A stretch of 13,273 nucleotides of DNA from an uncultured Leucobacter sp. (GCA_945952575.1 CAMFIY010000042.1:1-13273), one strand, 5' to 3'. Shown: positions 1-6,584, counted from the first letter of the stretch. Translations and numbers: made by a program. Notes: generated by a model from the letters alone, not told the origin.

Positions 1-245
1 ACGACCGCGACCGCGTGCAGATCGAGCAGGATCGTCAGCGCGCAGAGCGCAACCTGGCCGACACGGAGTTCCTCGCCCGCGAGGTCGTCGCGCTGCGCCT
101 CGCGATCAGGGATCTGCCGGATCGCGATTTCGTGCGTGCGGAGCTGCGCGCACTCCTCGCCGACCTCGAACTGGCGGAGGACGAGGATCCCGAACCCTCG
201 GCCGACGCGAAGAGCGCGACCGGTGCCGAAGATACCCGTGCCTGA
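1..245 (+). CDS. DUF1003 family membrane protein, C-terminal part only
   Basis: This is the 3' end of a gene that begins before the window; the frame is open from base 3 to the TGA at 243-245, about 80 residues. The visible part starts DRDRVQIEQDRQRAERNLAD and continues as a charged helix (TEFLAREVVALRLAIRDL) before an acidic tail rich in E, D and A. This matches the cytoplasmic segment that follows the two membrane helices of DUF1003 proteins, which are small actinobacterial membrane proteins of unknown function. The membrane helices themselves are not in the window. The gene overlaps or abuts the start of mrp, so the two are probably cotranscribed; DUF1003 next to mrp is a familiar actinobacterial arrangement. 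Function is unknown. The family assignment rests on recognising the helical segment. Confidence 0.8.
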   Translation, partial: DRDRVQIEQDRQRAERNLADTEFLAREVVALRLAIRDLPDRDFVRAELRALLADLELAEDEDPEPSADAKSATGAEDTRA

Positions 246-1410
246 GCGGGGAGAAGCCGAGCAGGCCGTCTGGCGCGCGCTCGAGCGGGTGCGGGATCCC
301 GAGATCCTGCGCCCCATCACCGAGCTCGGCATGGTCGCCGGCATCGCCGTCGACGACACGGGCGAGGCGACGGTCCGGCTCAAGCTGACCATCGCGGGCT
401 GCCCGGCGGCCCGTCGCATCGAGGCCGACACGCAGGCCGCTGCGGAGAGCGCGCCGGGAATCGACCGCGCGCAGGTCGAGGTCGGCGTGATGACGCCCGC
501 CGAGCGACAGGCCTTCGTCGAGCGCGTGCGCGGTGACCGCGCCCATCGGGCCCCGCAGTTCGGCCCGAACTCGCTGACCCGGGTGATCGCCGTCACGAGC
601 GGCAAGGGCGGCGTCGGCAAATCGAGCATCACCGCGAACCTCGCCGCCGCGATCGCCGCGCAGGGCCGCTCGGTCGGGCTCATCGATGCGGACGTATTCG
701 GGTTCAGCATCCCGGGGCTCCTGGGGCTGAGCCGGGACGGTCGGGTCGAGCAGCCGACACGTGTCGACGATCTGATCCTGCCGCCCGTCGCGCACGGGGT
801 GAAGGTGATCTCCATCGGGATGTTCCTGGGCGAGGCCGACCCGCGCGAGACCGCGGTCTCCTGGCGCGGACCGATGCTGCATCGCACGATCGAGCAGTTC
901 CTCACCGATGTCTGGTTCGGCGACCTCGACGTACTGCTGCTCGATCTGCCGCCCGGCACGGGTGATGTGGCGATCAGTGTCGGGCAGCTACTCCCCCAGG
1001 CCGAGGTGCTCGTCGTCACGACTCCGCAGGAGGCTGCAGCGGATGTCGCCGTGCGCAGCGCCCTCGTCGCCAGGCAGACCGGTCAGCGCGTCACCGGCGT
1101 CATCGAGAACATGGCGGGACTGCGTCAGCCCGACGGCACGGTTCTCGAGCTCTTCGGCCGCGGCGGCGGCCGCGCAGTGGCGGAACGGCTGAGCGCCGCG
1201 CAGCCCGGCGCCGACCCGGTCGACCCCGTGCCGCTGCTCGGCAGCGTGCCGCTCAGCCCCGATTTCCGCGAGAGCGGGGATGTCGGCGTCCCGGCCGTCC
1301 TGGCACGGCCGGAGGATCCCGCGGCTCGCGAACTCACCCGCATCGCCGCGCAGCTGTTGCGGCAGGGTCCGGGGCTCGCCGGGAGGCCGCTCCCCGTCAG
1401 CGCCGCCTAG
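238..1410 (+). CDS. mrp: Mrp/ApbC family P-loop ATPase, iron-sulfur cluster carrier
   Basis: Cytosolic ATPase that binds Fe-S clusters and passes them to apoproteins. From the chosen start it is 390 residues. An N-terminal MIP18/DUF59 domain (about 8-95) carries the conserved cysteine C55 in TIAGCPA. The ATPase domain (about 114-375) has the deviant Walker A SGKGGVGKSS (121-130), switch I DADVFGFSIPG (151-161) and the Walker B/switch II segment DVLLLDLPPGTGD (231-243). The CxxC found near the C terminus of ApbC/Nbp35 proteins is absent: IENMAG is followed by LRQPDGTVLELFG. The start is uncertain. GTG 238 overlaps the upstream stop by 8 bases and gives a normal N terminus; GTG 223 is the alternative, and an ATG at 136 would add an implausible arginine-rich leader. 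No strong Shine-Dalgarno sequence is visible, so coupling to the DUF1003 gene is likely. The stop is embedded in a CTAG shared with the convergent EAL gene. Confidence 0.93.
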   Translation: MPERGEAEQAVWRALERVRDPEILRPITELGMVAGIAVDDTGEATVRLKLTIAGCPAARRIEADTQAAAESAPGIDRAQVEVGVMTPAERQAFVERVRGDRAHRAPQFGPNSLTRVIAVTSGKGGVGKSSITANLAAAIAAQGRSVGLIDADVFGFSIPGLLGLSRDGRVEQPTRVDDLILPPVAHGVKVISIGMFLGEADPRETAVSWRGPMLHRTIEQFLTDVWFGDLDVLLLDLPPGTGDVAISVGQLLPQAEVLVVTTPQEAAADVAVRSALVARQTGQRVTGVIENMAGLRQPDGTVLELFGRGGGRAVAERLSAAQPGADPVDPVPLLGSVPLSPDFRESGDVGVPAVLARPEDPAARELTRIAAQLLRQGPGLAGRPLPVSAA

Positions 1411-2933
1411 TCGATCGGCGGGGCGGCGAGCTCCCCCGGGCGCCCGAACAGGAAGCCCTGGAAGCGGTCCGCGCCGAACTCGCGCAGCCGCGCGAACTGC
1501 TCCTCGGTCTCGACACCCTCGGCGACGACCGAGACGCCCATCACGTGCCCCAGAGCGATGATCGCCTCGACCATCGCCGCATCGAGCGGATCTTCGACGA
1601 GGTTCATCACGAAGGTGCGGTCGATCTTCAAGTTCTGCACCGGCAGCCACTTGAGGTAGCTGAGCGACGAGTAGCCGACACCGAAGTCGTCGAGTGAGAT
1701 CTCGATGTCATCGGTGCGGAGATCCTGCAGCACGGCCACCGTGCGGTCGACGTCGCTGTGGATCATCGTCTCCGTCACCTCGAGTTTCAGCAGCTCAGGG
1801 CGTGCGCCGGTGCGGCGCAGCGCCTCGCGCACGGTCTCGGCGAAATCGGGCTGGCGCAGCTGCTGCTCGCTCACGTTCACAGCGACGAAGAGGCCCGCGG
1901 TCTCGTCGTTCCGACTCCAGCCGGCGAGGGTGCGGCACGCCTCCTCGAGCACCCAGGCGCCGATCTCGACGATCAGCCCGGTGCTCTCCGTGAGCGGGAC
2001 GAAGTCGTCCGGCTGCACGAGCCCGCGCACCGGGTCGTCCCAGCGCACCAGTGCCTCGTAGCCCTGGATATGGCGATCCGCATCGACGATCGGCTGGTAG
2101 TGGACGCGCATGTTGCCGTCCTCGAGGCTGTGCCTGAGATCGAAGAGCAGATTCGCACGATGCTGCATCGCCTCGGTCATCTGGGCATCGAAGCCCACGG
2201 GCTCGCGCGAGACCCGAGGCGAGAGCGCCCGCCGGCGCGCCGTCTCCGCCCGGGTGAAGATCTGCGCGCCGTCGAGGCCGTCCGCAGCCCGGTAGAGCAC
2301 GTAGCCGATGCGCAGATCCGCGTCGACGACGTTGCCGAGGCAGGATCGCAGCGCGGCATTGATCTTGGTGAAGAGCGGCTCAGCGAGCTCGTGCACCTCA
2401 GTCTCGGCCGCCTCGCGGGAATCGCTGAGACCGCCGAAGTGCAACCCGAAGACGTTGGATCCGACGCGGGCGACGGCGACGGGGGCGACCCCGAGCGATG
2501 ACTCGCCGTCGGGGACCTCGATCATGTCGGTGAGGAGCTCGGCGATGCTGCGCAGTGCCCGATCCCCCATCTCGAATCCGAAGAAGTCGTTGACGAGGCC
2601 CAGATCCTCGAAGCTGACCGTGAGGTAGGCCTGGAAGCCCGGATCAGCGGCGTCCACCGTCCCAGCCAGGTGCTTGACCATGGCCGAGCGATTCGCCATC
2701 CCGGTCAGGCCGTCGCGGTAGGCCAATCTGAGCACTCTGAGCCGCGCATCGACCAGCTTCGCGGCATCGCTGCTGCGACCGCCGTTCTCCTCGAAAGCCT
2801 CGCGAACATCCTCCAGAGCCCGCTCCAGGGCGAGGTTCTCAGCGATGATCTGCCGCGCCTCGGCTTCACCGAAGCCCGAGATGTCCGGTCGCACCCGCCC
2901 TCCGACGAGATCCGAGCGGGGGCCTGCGCTCAC
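1407..2933 (-). CDS. GGDEF-EAL protein: probable c-di-GMP phosphodiesterase with a degenerate GGDEF domain
   Basis: 508 residues, apparently soluble, with an N-terminal helix (about 23-58, coiled-coil-like). The GGDEF domain (about 74-235) keeps the DGLTGMANR and ND..G..MGD landmarks, but its signature motif reads GSNVF (158-162) and the metal-binding Asp region reads SFEDLG (107-112), so cyclase activity is unlikely. The EAL domain (about 265-500) is intact: E293 (EAL), N353, E385, D415/D416, K436, E472 and Q492, with spacing from N353 onward equal to that in studied EAL enzymes such as RocR. It should therefore hydrolyse c-di-GMP to pGpG. The decayed GGDEF half may act as a GTP-sensing or dimerisation module, as in other hybrids (inference). 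The GTG start at 2933 overlaps the tatB stop as GTGA, indicating translational coupling. No sensory PAS or GAF domain is seen. Confidence 0.92.
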   Translation of the reverse strand: MSAGPRSDLVGGRVRPDISGFGEAEARQIIAENLALERALEDVREAFEENGGRSSDAAKLVDARLRVLRLAYRDGLTGMANRSAMVKHLAGTVDAADPGFQAYLTVSFEDLGLVNDFFGFEMGDRALRSIAELLTDMIEVPDGESSLGVAPVAVARVGSNVFGLHFGGLSDSREAAETEVHELAEPLFTKINAALRSCLGNVVDADLRIGYVLYRAADGLDGAQIFTRAETARRRALSPRVSREPVGFDAQMTEAMQHRANLLFDLRHSLEDGNMRVHYQPIVDADRHIQGYEALVRWDDPVRGLVQPDDFVPLTESTGLIVEIGAWVLEEACRTLAGWSRNDETAGLFVAVNVSEQQLRQPDFAETVREALRRTGARPELLKLEVTETMIHSDVDRTVAVLQDLRTDDIEISLDDFGVGYSSLSYLKWLPVQNLKIDRTFVMNLVEDPLDAAMVEAIIALGHVMGVSVVAEGVETEEQFARLREFGADRFQGFLFGRPGELAAPPID

Positions 2934-3313
2934 GTAGCCTCCTCGTCGAAGTTGAGCTTCGCGGTGCCGTTGGCCCGCGCCTCAGCTTCGGCCATGCGCT
3001 CCTTGCGGCGCTCGGCGGCCTCCTCGACGCGCACCTTCCGAGCCTCGGCCTCCGCCTCCCGCTCGTCCTCGAGCAGTGCGTCGCGGATGATCCGGCGCGG
3101 GTCGTACTGGCGCGGATCGAGCTGCTTCCAATCGACATCGTCGAAGTCCGGGCCCATCTCATCGCGCAGCCGATCCTTCGCGCCGTCCGCCATGTGCTTG
3201 ATGCTGCGCACGAACTCCCCGAGCTTCTTCGCATAGAGGGGCAGGCGCTCCGGTCCGAGGATGATGACCGCGATCACCATGATCACGAGAATCTTGTCGA
3301 ACGTCAGGCCCAT
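2930..3313 (-). CDS. tatB: Twin-arginine translocase subunit TatB
   Basis: Membrane component of the Tat system, which exports folded proteins; TatB works with TatC to recognise the twin-arginine signal peptide. The 127-residue protein has the family layout: an N-terminal membrane helix (about 2-20), the hinge LGPERLP (19-25), an amphipathic helix (about 24-43) and a long charged tail. The tail contains the actinobacterial block EMGPDFDDVDWKQLDPRQYD (52-71) and then an E/R/A-rich helix (about 82-112), probably coiled. The ATG at 3313 is preceded 6 nt upstream by TACGAT, so the mRNA may be leaderless. The stop overlaps the EAL gene's GTG. tatA and tatC are not in the window. TatA versus TatB is decided by the GPERLP hinge, the length and the tail. 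In mycobacteria, tatB follows sigE-rseA-htrA, which are absent here. Confidence 0.93.
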   Translation of the reverse strand: MGLTFDKILVIMVIAVIILGPERLPLYAKKLGEFVRSIKHMADGAKDRLRDEMGPDFDDVDWKQLDPRQYDPRRIIRDALLEDEREAEAEARKVRVEEAAERRKERMAEAEARANGTAKLNFDEEAT

Positions 3314-3533
3314 GGTGCAATCGTAGTAGCCTCGAGCGCTCCGAAACGCTGATAACGCACAAGTGATCGATCATTGCATCGGTTTCTCCGCACGGCCGGG
3401 CCTCGGCGCATGCCCGCGTGCCACCCGGTTCCCGGGCATCCCGGCTTGTACCCTGGACACGGCGCAGCAACGCGCGACCCGGATACTCGTAACGATCGCC
3501 TGGCGGGGTCGCGCACGACGACTTGGAGGAACG
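3314..3533. other. Divergent intergenic region between tatB and the O-methyltransferase
   Basis: This 220-base gap carries the promoters of both flanking genes. The tatB -10 lies at its left edge. For the methyltransferase, the best -10-like string is TACCCT at 3449-3454, without a clear -35, which would leave an untranslated leader of about 70 bases. Two symmetric elements could be operators: the perfect palindrome TGATCGATCA at 3364-3373, and CCGGG-cat-CCCGG at 3432-3444, directly upstream of TACCCT. No small gene with a credible start is visible. Confidence 0.4.
3320..3325 (-). promoter_or_regulatory. Candidate -10 box of tatB, leaderless arrangement
   Basis: On the minus strand TACGAT (TANNNT) is followed by six bases, TGCACC, and then the tatB ATG at 3313. 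In actinobacteria this spacing puts the transcription start at the A of the ATG, giving a leaderless mRNA. No Shine-Dalgarno sequence lies in front of the ATG and no convincing -35 box is seen, which is usual for this promoter class. Confidence 0.55.
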
Positions 3534-4166
3534 GTGAGCCGGCTCGAACGCAATTGGCAGTACGCCGAGCAGTACCCCACCGAGACCGACGCACTCGTGC
3601 GGGCGCGCAGACTCTCGCTCGAGCTCGGCATCGAGCCCGTGAGCCGGGCGGTCGCGGCGCATCTCTCCGGCATCGTCGCGATGAGCGGCGCAAGGACGAT
3701 CTGCGAACTCGGCACCGGTGTGGGGGTGAGCGGTCTGGCGCTGCTGCGCTACGCCCCCGAGGCGACGCTGACCTCGATAGAGATCGAGCCCGAGCACCTG
3801 CGCCAGGCGCGCGGCGTCTTCGCCGACGCAGGGGTGGCGAGTGCACGGCTCCGCTTCATCGAGGGAGACGCCGGCCAGGTGCTGCCGCGGCTGAACCTCG
3901 GCGCCTACGACCTCGCAGTGATCGACGCGGATCCCGAGCAGCTGCTCGACCACTTCGAGCACGCGCTCCAGATCGTCCGCCCGGGCGGCACGATCCTCGT
4001 CCCGAACGCGTTCGCCCACGGACGCGTCACCGATCCCGCATCGCGCGACAGCGCGACCAACCACCTCCGCGATCTGCTCTCGACCGTCGGCGACTCGCCC
4101 GCCATCGCGCCGGTGCTCAGCCCGGCCGGCGACGGACTGCTGATCCTCACGCGCCTCGACATCTGA
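3534..4166 (+). CDS. SAM-dependent O-methyltransferase, Rv1220c-like
   Basis: 210 residues with a class I Rossmann methyltransferase fold of the catechol O-methyltransferase family 3 type. The SAM-binding glycine loop is ELGTGVGVSG (58-67), the acidic strand end is SIEIEPE (81-87), and the motif near the active site is VIDADPEQLL (129-138). In divalent-metal family members the later strand carries an Asp-Asn pair; here it reads LVPNAF (155-160), so the metal site looks altered. My recollection is that this actinobacterial subgroup commonly deviates there. The substrate is unknown. GTG 3534 is preferred because GGAGG (3525-3529) lies four bases upstream and the protein then starts at family length; an upstream in-frame start would add about 57 non-conserved residues. 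The gene is divergent from tatB and ends before a hairpin terminator. Confidence 0.88.
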   Translation: MSRLERNWQYAEQYPTETDALVRARRLSLELGIEPVSRAVAAHLSGIVAMSGARTICELGTGVGVSGLALLRYAPEATLTSIEIEPEHLRQARGVFADAGVASARLRFIEGDAGQVLPRLNLGAYDLAVIDADPEQLLDHFEHALQIVRPGGTILVPNAFAHGRVTDPASRDSATNHLRDLLSTVGDSPAIAPVLSPAGDGLLILTRLDI

Positions 4167-4189
4167 GCAGACCGGCTCCGGCGCACGCG

Positions 4190-4229
4190 AAAGCCCCCGC
4201 CCCGATGGGAATCGGAGAGCGGGGGCTTT
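4190..4229. terminator. Hairpin terminator between convergent genes
   Basis: AAAGCCCCCGC (4190-4200) pairs perfectly with GCGGGGGCTTT (4219-4229). Inside, CCGAT (4202-4206) pairs with ATCGG (4211-4215) around the tetraloop GGGA, so the structure is an 11-bp stem, a small internal loop and a 5-bp stem. It sits between the stops of the methyltransferase and DUF3117 genes and is symmetric enough to serve both strands. The U-tract is short (TTT) on both sides. Confidence 0.8.
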
Positions 4230-4255
4230 GCCATCCCGTGAGGGAAGCGCGCGGC

Positions 4256-4426
4256 TCAGCCGTCGAGCACCGCGCTCAGCACATTGCGCAGTTCGGTCGC
4301 CTCGTCGTCGTTGACGGACACCACCAGGCGTCCGCCGCCTTCGAGCGGCACCCGAACCACGATCACACGACTCTCACGGACCGCTTCCATGGGTCCATCG
4401 CCGGTCCTGGGTTTCATTGCCGCCAT
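4256..4426 (-). CDS. DUF3117 family small protein, Rv1211-like
   Basis: A 56-residue protein starting MAAMKPRTGDGPMEAVRES, with the block RVPLEGGGRLVVSV that is typical of DUF3117, a short, highly conserved actinobacterial family of unknown function. Start choice: ATG 4426 gives exactly the conserved N terminus, and AAGGAGA lies just upstream (4431-4437). An upstream in-frame ATG at 4459 would add eleven unconserved residues and would fall on the -10 box. The gene follows dapE on the same strand but has its own promoter candidate and converges with the methyltransferase across a terminator. No membrane segment or cysteine is present. I do not know the function. Confidence 0.9.
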   Translation of the reverse strand: MAAMKPRTGDGPMEAVRESRVIVVRVPLEGGGRLVVSVNDDEATELRNVLSAVLDG

Positions 4427-4457
4427 TGCGTCTCCTTGCTCGTGCGCGTACCCGTCC

Positions 4458-4486
4458 ATTGTATCCGGCTGGACCGTGCGGCTGAA
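4458..4486 (-). promoter_or_regulatory. Candidate promoter of the DUF3117 gene
   Basis: On the minus strand there is a good -10 box TACAAT (4458-4463), with TTCAGC (4481-4486) 17 bases upstream as a weak -35. The predicted transcription start is near 4451, about 25 bases ahead of the ATG at 4426 and upstream of the AAGGAGA ribosome-binding site. The promoter lies between the dapE stop and DUF3117, so the small gene can be expressed independently of dapE. Confidence 0.6.
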
Positions 4487-4495
4487 TCTGGGCTC

Positions 4496-5599
4496 TCAGG
4501 CGGTCAGCCAGTCGCGCAGCGCGCTATGCACCGATTCGATCTGGACGACCGGCACCCGCTCATCGTCGGCGTGCGCGAGCGACGGATTCCCCGGCCCCAG
4601 GTTGACCGCCGGAATGCCGAGCGCGGAGAAGCGCGAGACGTCCGTCCAGCCGTACTTGGCACGCGGTTCGCTGCCGACTGCGCGCACCAGGCTCCGCGCG
4701 AGCTCGGCGTCGAGACCGGGTCGGGCCCCGGGCGCGATGTCCACGATCTCGATCTCGTCCGCATCGGCGAAGAACTCCCGCACGAAGGCGACCGCCTCCG
4801 CCTCGTCGCGGCTCGGCGCGAAACGGTAGTTGACCTCGATGTCGCAGCGATCCGGGATCACGTTGCCAGCGACTCCCCCGGCGATCCGCACCGCGTTGAG
4901 GCCCTCGCGGTAGTCCAGCCCGTCGACCGTGACGGTCTCGGCCTCGAACTCGGCGAGGCGTTGCAGCAGCGGTGCGGCACGATGGATGGCGTCGACGCCC
5001 ATCCAGCTGCGCGCCGAATGCGCGCGCCGGCCCAGGGTGGTCACCCGAGCTCGCAGCGTCCCGTTGCATCCGCCCTCGATGCCGGCGTTCGTCGGCTCGC
5101 CGAGGATCGCGAAGTCGGCGGCGAACAGGTCGGGATCGTTGCGCAGCGCACGACCGAGACCGTTCAGCTCGCTCGCGACCTCCTCGTTGTCGTACCAGAC
5201 CCAGGTGAGGTCGACCGGCGGATCCTGCAGTTCGAGCGCGAGCGCGAGCTGTACGGCGACGCCCGCCTTCATGTCGACCGTGCCGCGACCCCAGATGACG
5301 GCCTCACCGGTCTCCGCGTCGATCTCGTCACGCACCGGCAGGTTGTCGTTGATCGGAACGGTGTCCAGATGGCCGGCGATGAGCACGCGGCGGTCCCGTC
5401 CCAGCCCGGTGCGGGCGATCAGCGTGTCGCCGTCGCGGGTCACGTCGAGGTGCGCCGCCGAGGCCAGCAGCGCCTCGACAGCGTCCGCGATCCGTCGCTC
5501 ATCCCCCGATACCGAGGAGATGTCGCACAGCTGTCTGGTCAGCTCGACTGGGCCGGCCGAGGGATCGAGTGCGGGCCCGGGGGCCGAAGTGTTGCTCAC
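4496..5599 (-). CDS. dapE: Succinyl-diaminopimelate desuccinylase DapE
   Basis: Di-zinc hydrolase that converts N-succinyl-LL-diaminopimelate to LL-diaminopimelate and succinate in lysine biosynthesis. The 367 residues match the M20A family. Visible ligands and motifs are GHLDTVP (H77, D79), RGTVDMKAG with bridging D109, YDNEEV with catalytic E139 and metal ligand E140, LGEPTN (E168), and AHADDE with H343 near the C terminus. RRAHSAR (191-197) marks the dimerisation/lid domain. The start is GTG 5599. AGGG (5607-5610) seven bases upstream could be a Shine-Dalgarno, but the same bases form part of a -10 box, so the mRNA may instead be leaderless. The gene is divergent from dapD across 17 bp, as I recall for Rv1202/Rv1201c of M. 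tuberculosis. Confidence 0.95.
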   Translation of the reverse strand: MSNTSAPGPALDPSAGPVELTRQLCDISSVSGDERRIADAVEALLASAAHLDVTRDGDTLIARTGLGRDRRVLIAGHLDTVPINDNLPVRDEIDAETGEAVIWGRGTVDMKAGVAVQLALALELQDPPVDLTWVWYDNEEVASELNGLGRALRNDPDLFAADFAILGEPTNAGIEGGCNGTLRARVTTLGRRAHSARSWMGVDAIHRAAPLLQRLAEFEAETVTVDGLDYREGLNAVRIAGGVAGNVIPDRCDIEVNYRFAPSRDEAEAVAFVREFFADADEIEIVDIAPGARPGLDAELARSLVRAVGSEPRAKYGWTDVSRFSALGIPAVNLGPGNPSLAHADDERVPVVQIESVHSALRDWLTA

Positions 5600-5604
5600 A
5601 CCAC

Positions 5605-5611
5605 TACCCTA
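5605..5611. promoter_or_regulatory. Overlapping divergent -10 boxes of dapE and dapD
   Basis: The 17-base gap between the two start codons contains TACCCTA at its exact centre. Read on the plus strand, TACCCT (5605-5610) stands six bases ahead of the dapD ATG at 5617. Read on the minus strand, TAGGGT (5611-5606) stands six bases ahead of the dapE GTG at 5599. Both fit the TANNNT leaderless promoter pattern of actinobacteria, and they share five base pairs, so polymerase should be able to occupy only one at a time. No -35 box is evident on either side. Confidence 0.65.
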
Positions 5612-5616
5612 GAGGC

Positions 5617-6573
5617 ATGACCGATACACGCGCCGCCTGGGCCCAGGGCCTCGCCACCATCGCCTCCGACGCCACCGTCCTCGACGCTTGGTTCCCCGCC
5701 CCCGCGCTCGGCACCAGGCCGGCGACGCTCGATCCGTTCATCGCCCCCGCCGAGCTCGAGGAGCTGCTGGGTCGCGACGAGGCCCGCAATGTCGAGCTGC
5801 GCTTCGTGGATCTGGAGATCGATCTCGATGCGCCGCCGGCGACCACGGAAGACGCATACCTCCGGCTGCATCTCCTCTCGCACTGCCTGGTGCTGCCGAA
5901 CAGCATCAACCTGGACGGGATCTTCGGGGTGCTGCCGAACATCGCCTGGACGAACGCTGGACCCATGCTCCCCGCGGAATACGCGCGTCGGATCCCGCTC
6001 CTCAAGCGATCGGGGATCACCGTGTCCGGGCTCGACAAGTTCCCCCGGTTGATCGATTACGTGGCCCCCGAGGGCGTGCGGATCGCAGACGCCTCGCGGG
6101 TGCGTCTCGGCGCGCACCTGGCGCCGGGCACCACGGTGATGCACGAGGGCTTCGTGAACTTCAACGCCGGCACGCTGGGCGCATCGATGGTCGAGGGCCG
6201 GATCTCGCAGGGCGTCGTCGTGGGCGACGGATCCGACATCGGCGGCGGCGCCTCGATCATGGGCACCCTCTCCGGTGGCGGCACCGAGCGCGTCTCGGTC
6301 GGCGAGCGAGCACTGCTCGGCGCGAACTCCGGGATCGGCATCTCGATCGGCGACGACACGGTGGTCGAGGCGGGGCTCTACGTGACCGCCGGAACGAAGG
6401 TCCGGCTGCCGCACGGCACGGTCGAGTCCGGCGGCGAGCCCGTCGAGATCAAGGCGGTGGAGCTCTCGGGCGTGCCGAACCTGTTGTTCCGGCGCAATTC
6501 GATGAGCGGGGCTGTCGAGGCCCTCCCGCGCACGGGAGCCGGCATCGCGCTCAACGCCGCGCTGCACGCGTAG
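5617..6573 (+). CDS. dapD: Tetrahydrodipicolinate N-succinyltransferase DapD, actinobacterial type
   Basis: Transfers succinyl from succinyl-CoA to tetrahydrodipicolinate, the first committed step of the succinylase route to diaminopimelate and lysine. The 318 residues match the length of the mycobacterial enzyme. An N-terminal alpha/beta domain (about 1-145) is followed by a left-handed beta-helix of hexapeptide repeats (about 150-260), seen in stretches such as MVEGRISQGVVVGDGSDIGG (191-210) and GASIMGTLSGGG (211-222). E193 in MVEGRIS is the probable catalytic glutamate by analogy with Rv1201c. The C-terminal segment VPNLLFRRNSMSGAVEA (286-302) is also typical. ATG 5617 is preferred over an upstream in-frame ATG at 5569, which would add 16 residues and overlap dapE. 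AGAGG ends one base before the ATG, too close to work as a Shine-Dalgarno, which supports a leaderless mRNA. Confidence 0.96.
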   Translation: MTDTRAAWAQGLATIASDATVLDAWFPAPALGTRPATLDPFIAPAELEELLGRDEARNVELRFVDLEIDLDAPPATTEDAYLRLHLLSHCLVLPNSINLDGIFGVLPNIAWTNAGPMLPAEYARRIPLLKRSGITVSGLDKFPRLIDYVAPEGVRIADASRVRLGAHLAPGTTVMHEGFVNFNAGTLGASMVEGRISQGVVVGDGSDIGGGASIMGTLSGGGTERVSVGERALLGANSGIGISIGDDTVVEAGLYVTAGTKVRLPHGTVESGGEPVEIKAVELSGVPNLLFRRNSMSGAVEALPRTGAGIALNAALHA

Positions 6574-6584
6574 CGGAACCCGGT

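Noticed and set aside
136..237. N-terminal extension of mrp from an upstream ATG
   Set aside because: The added residues are an arginine- and proline-rich out-of-frame reading of the DUF1003 gene and are not expected in the Mrp family.
3374..5620. A very long plus-strand open frame (748 codons) across the methyltransferase, DUF3117 and dapE genes
   Set aside because: It is arginine/alanine-rich, has no recognisable domain, overlaps three well-supported genes in other frames and covers the terminator. Long spurious frames are expected at this G+C content.
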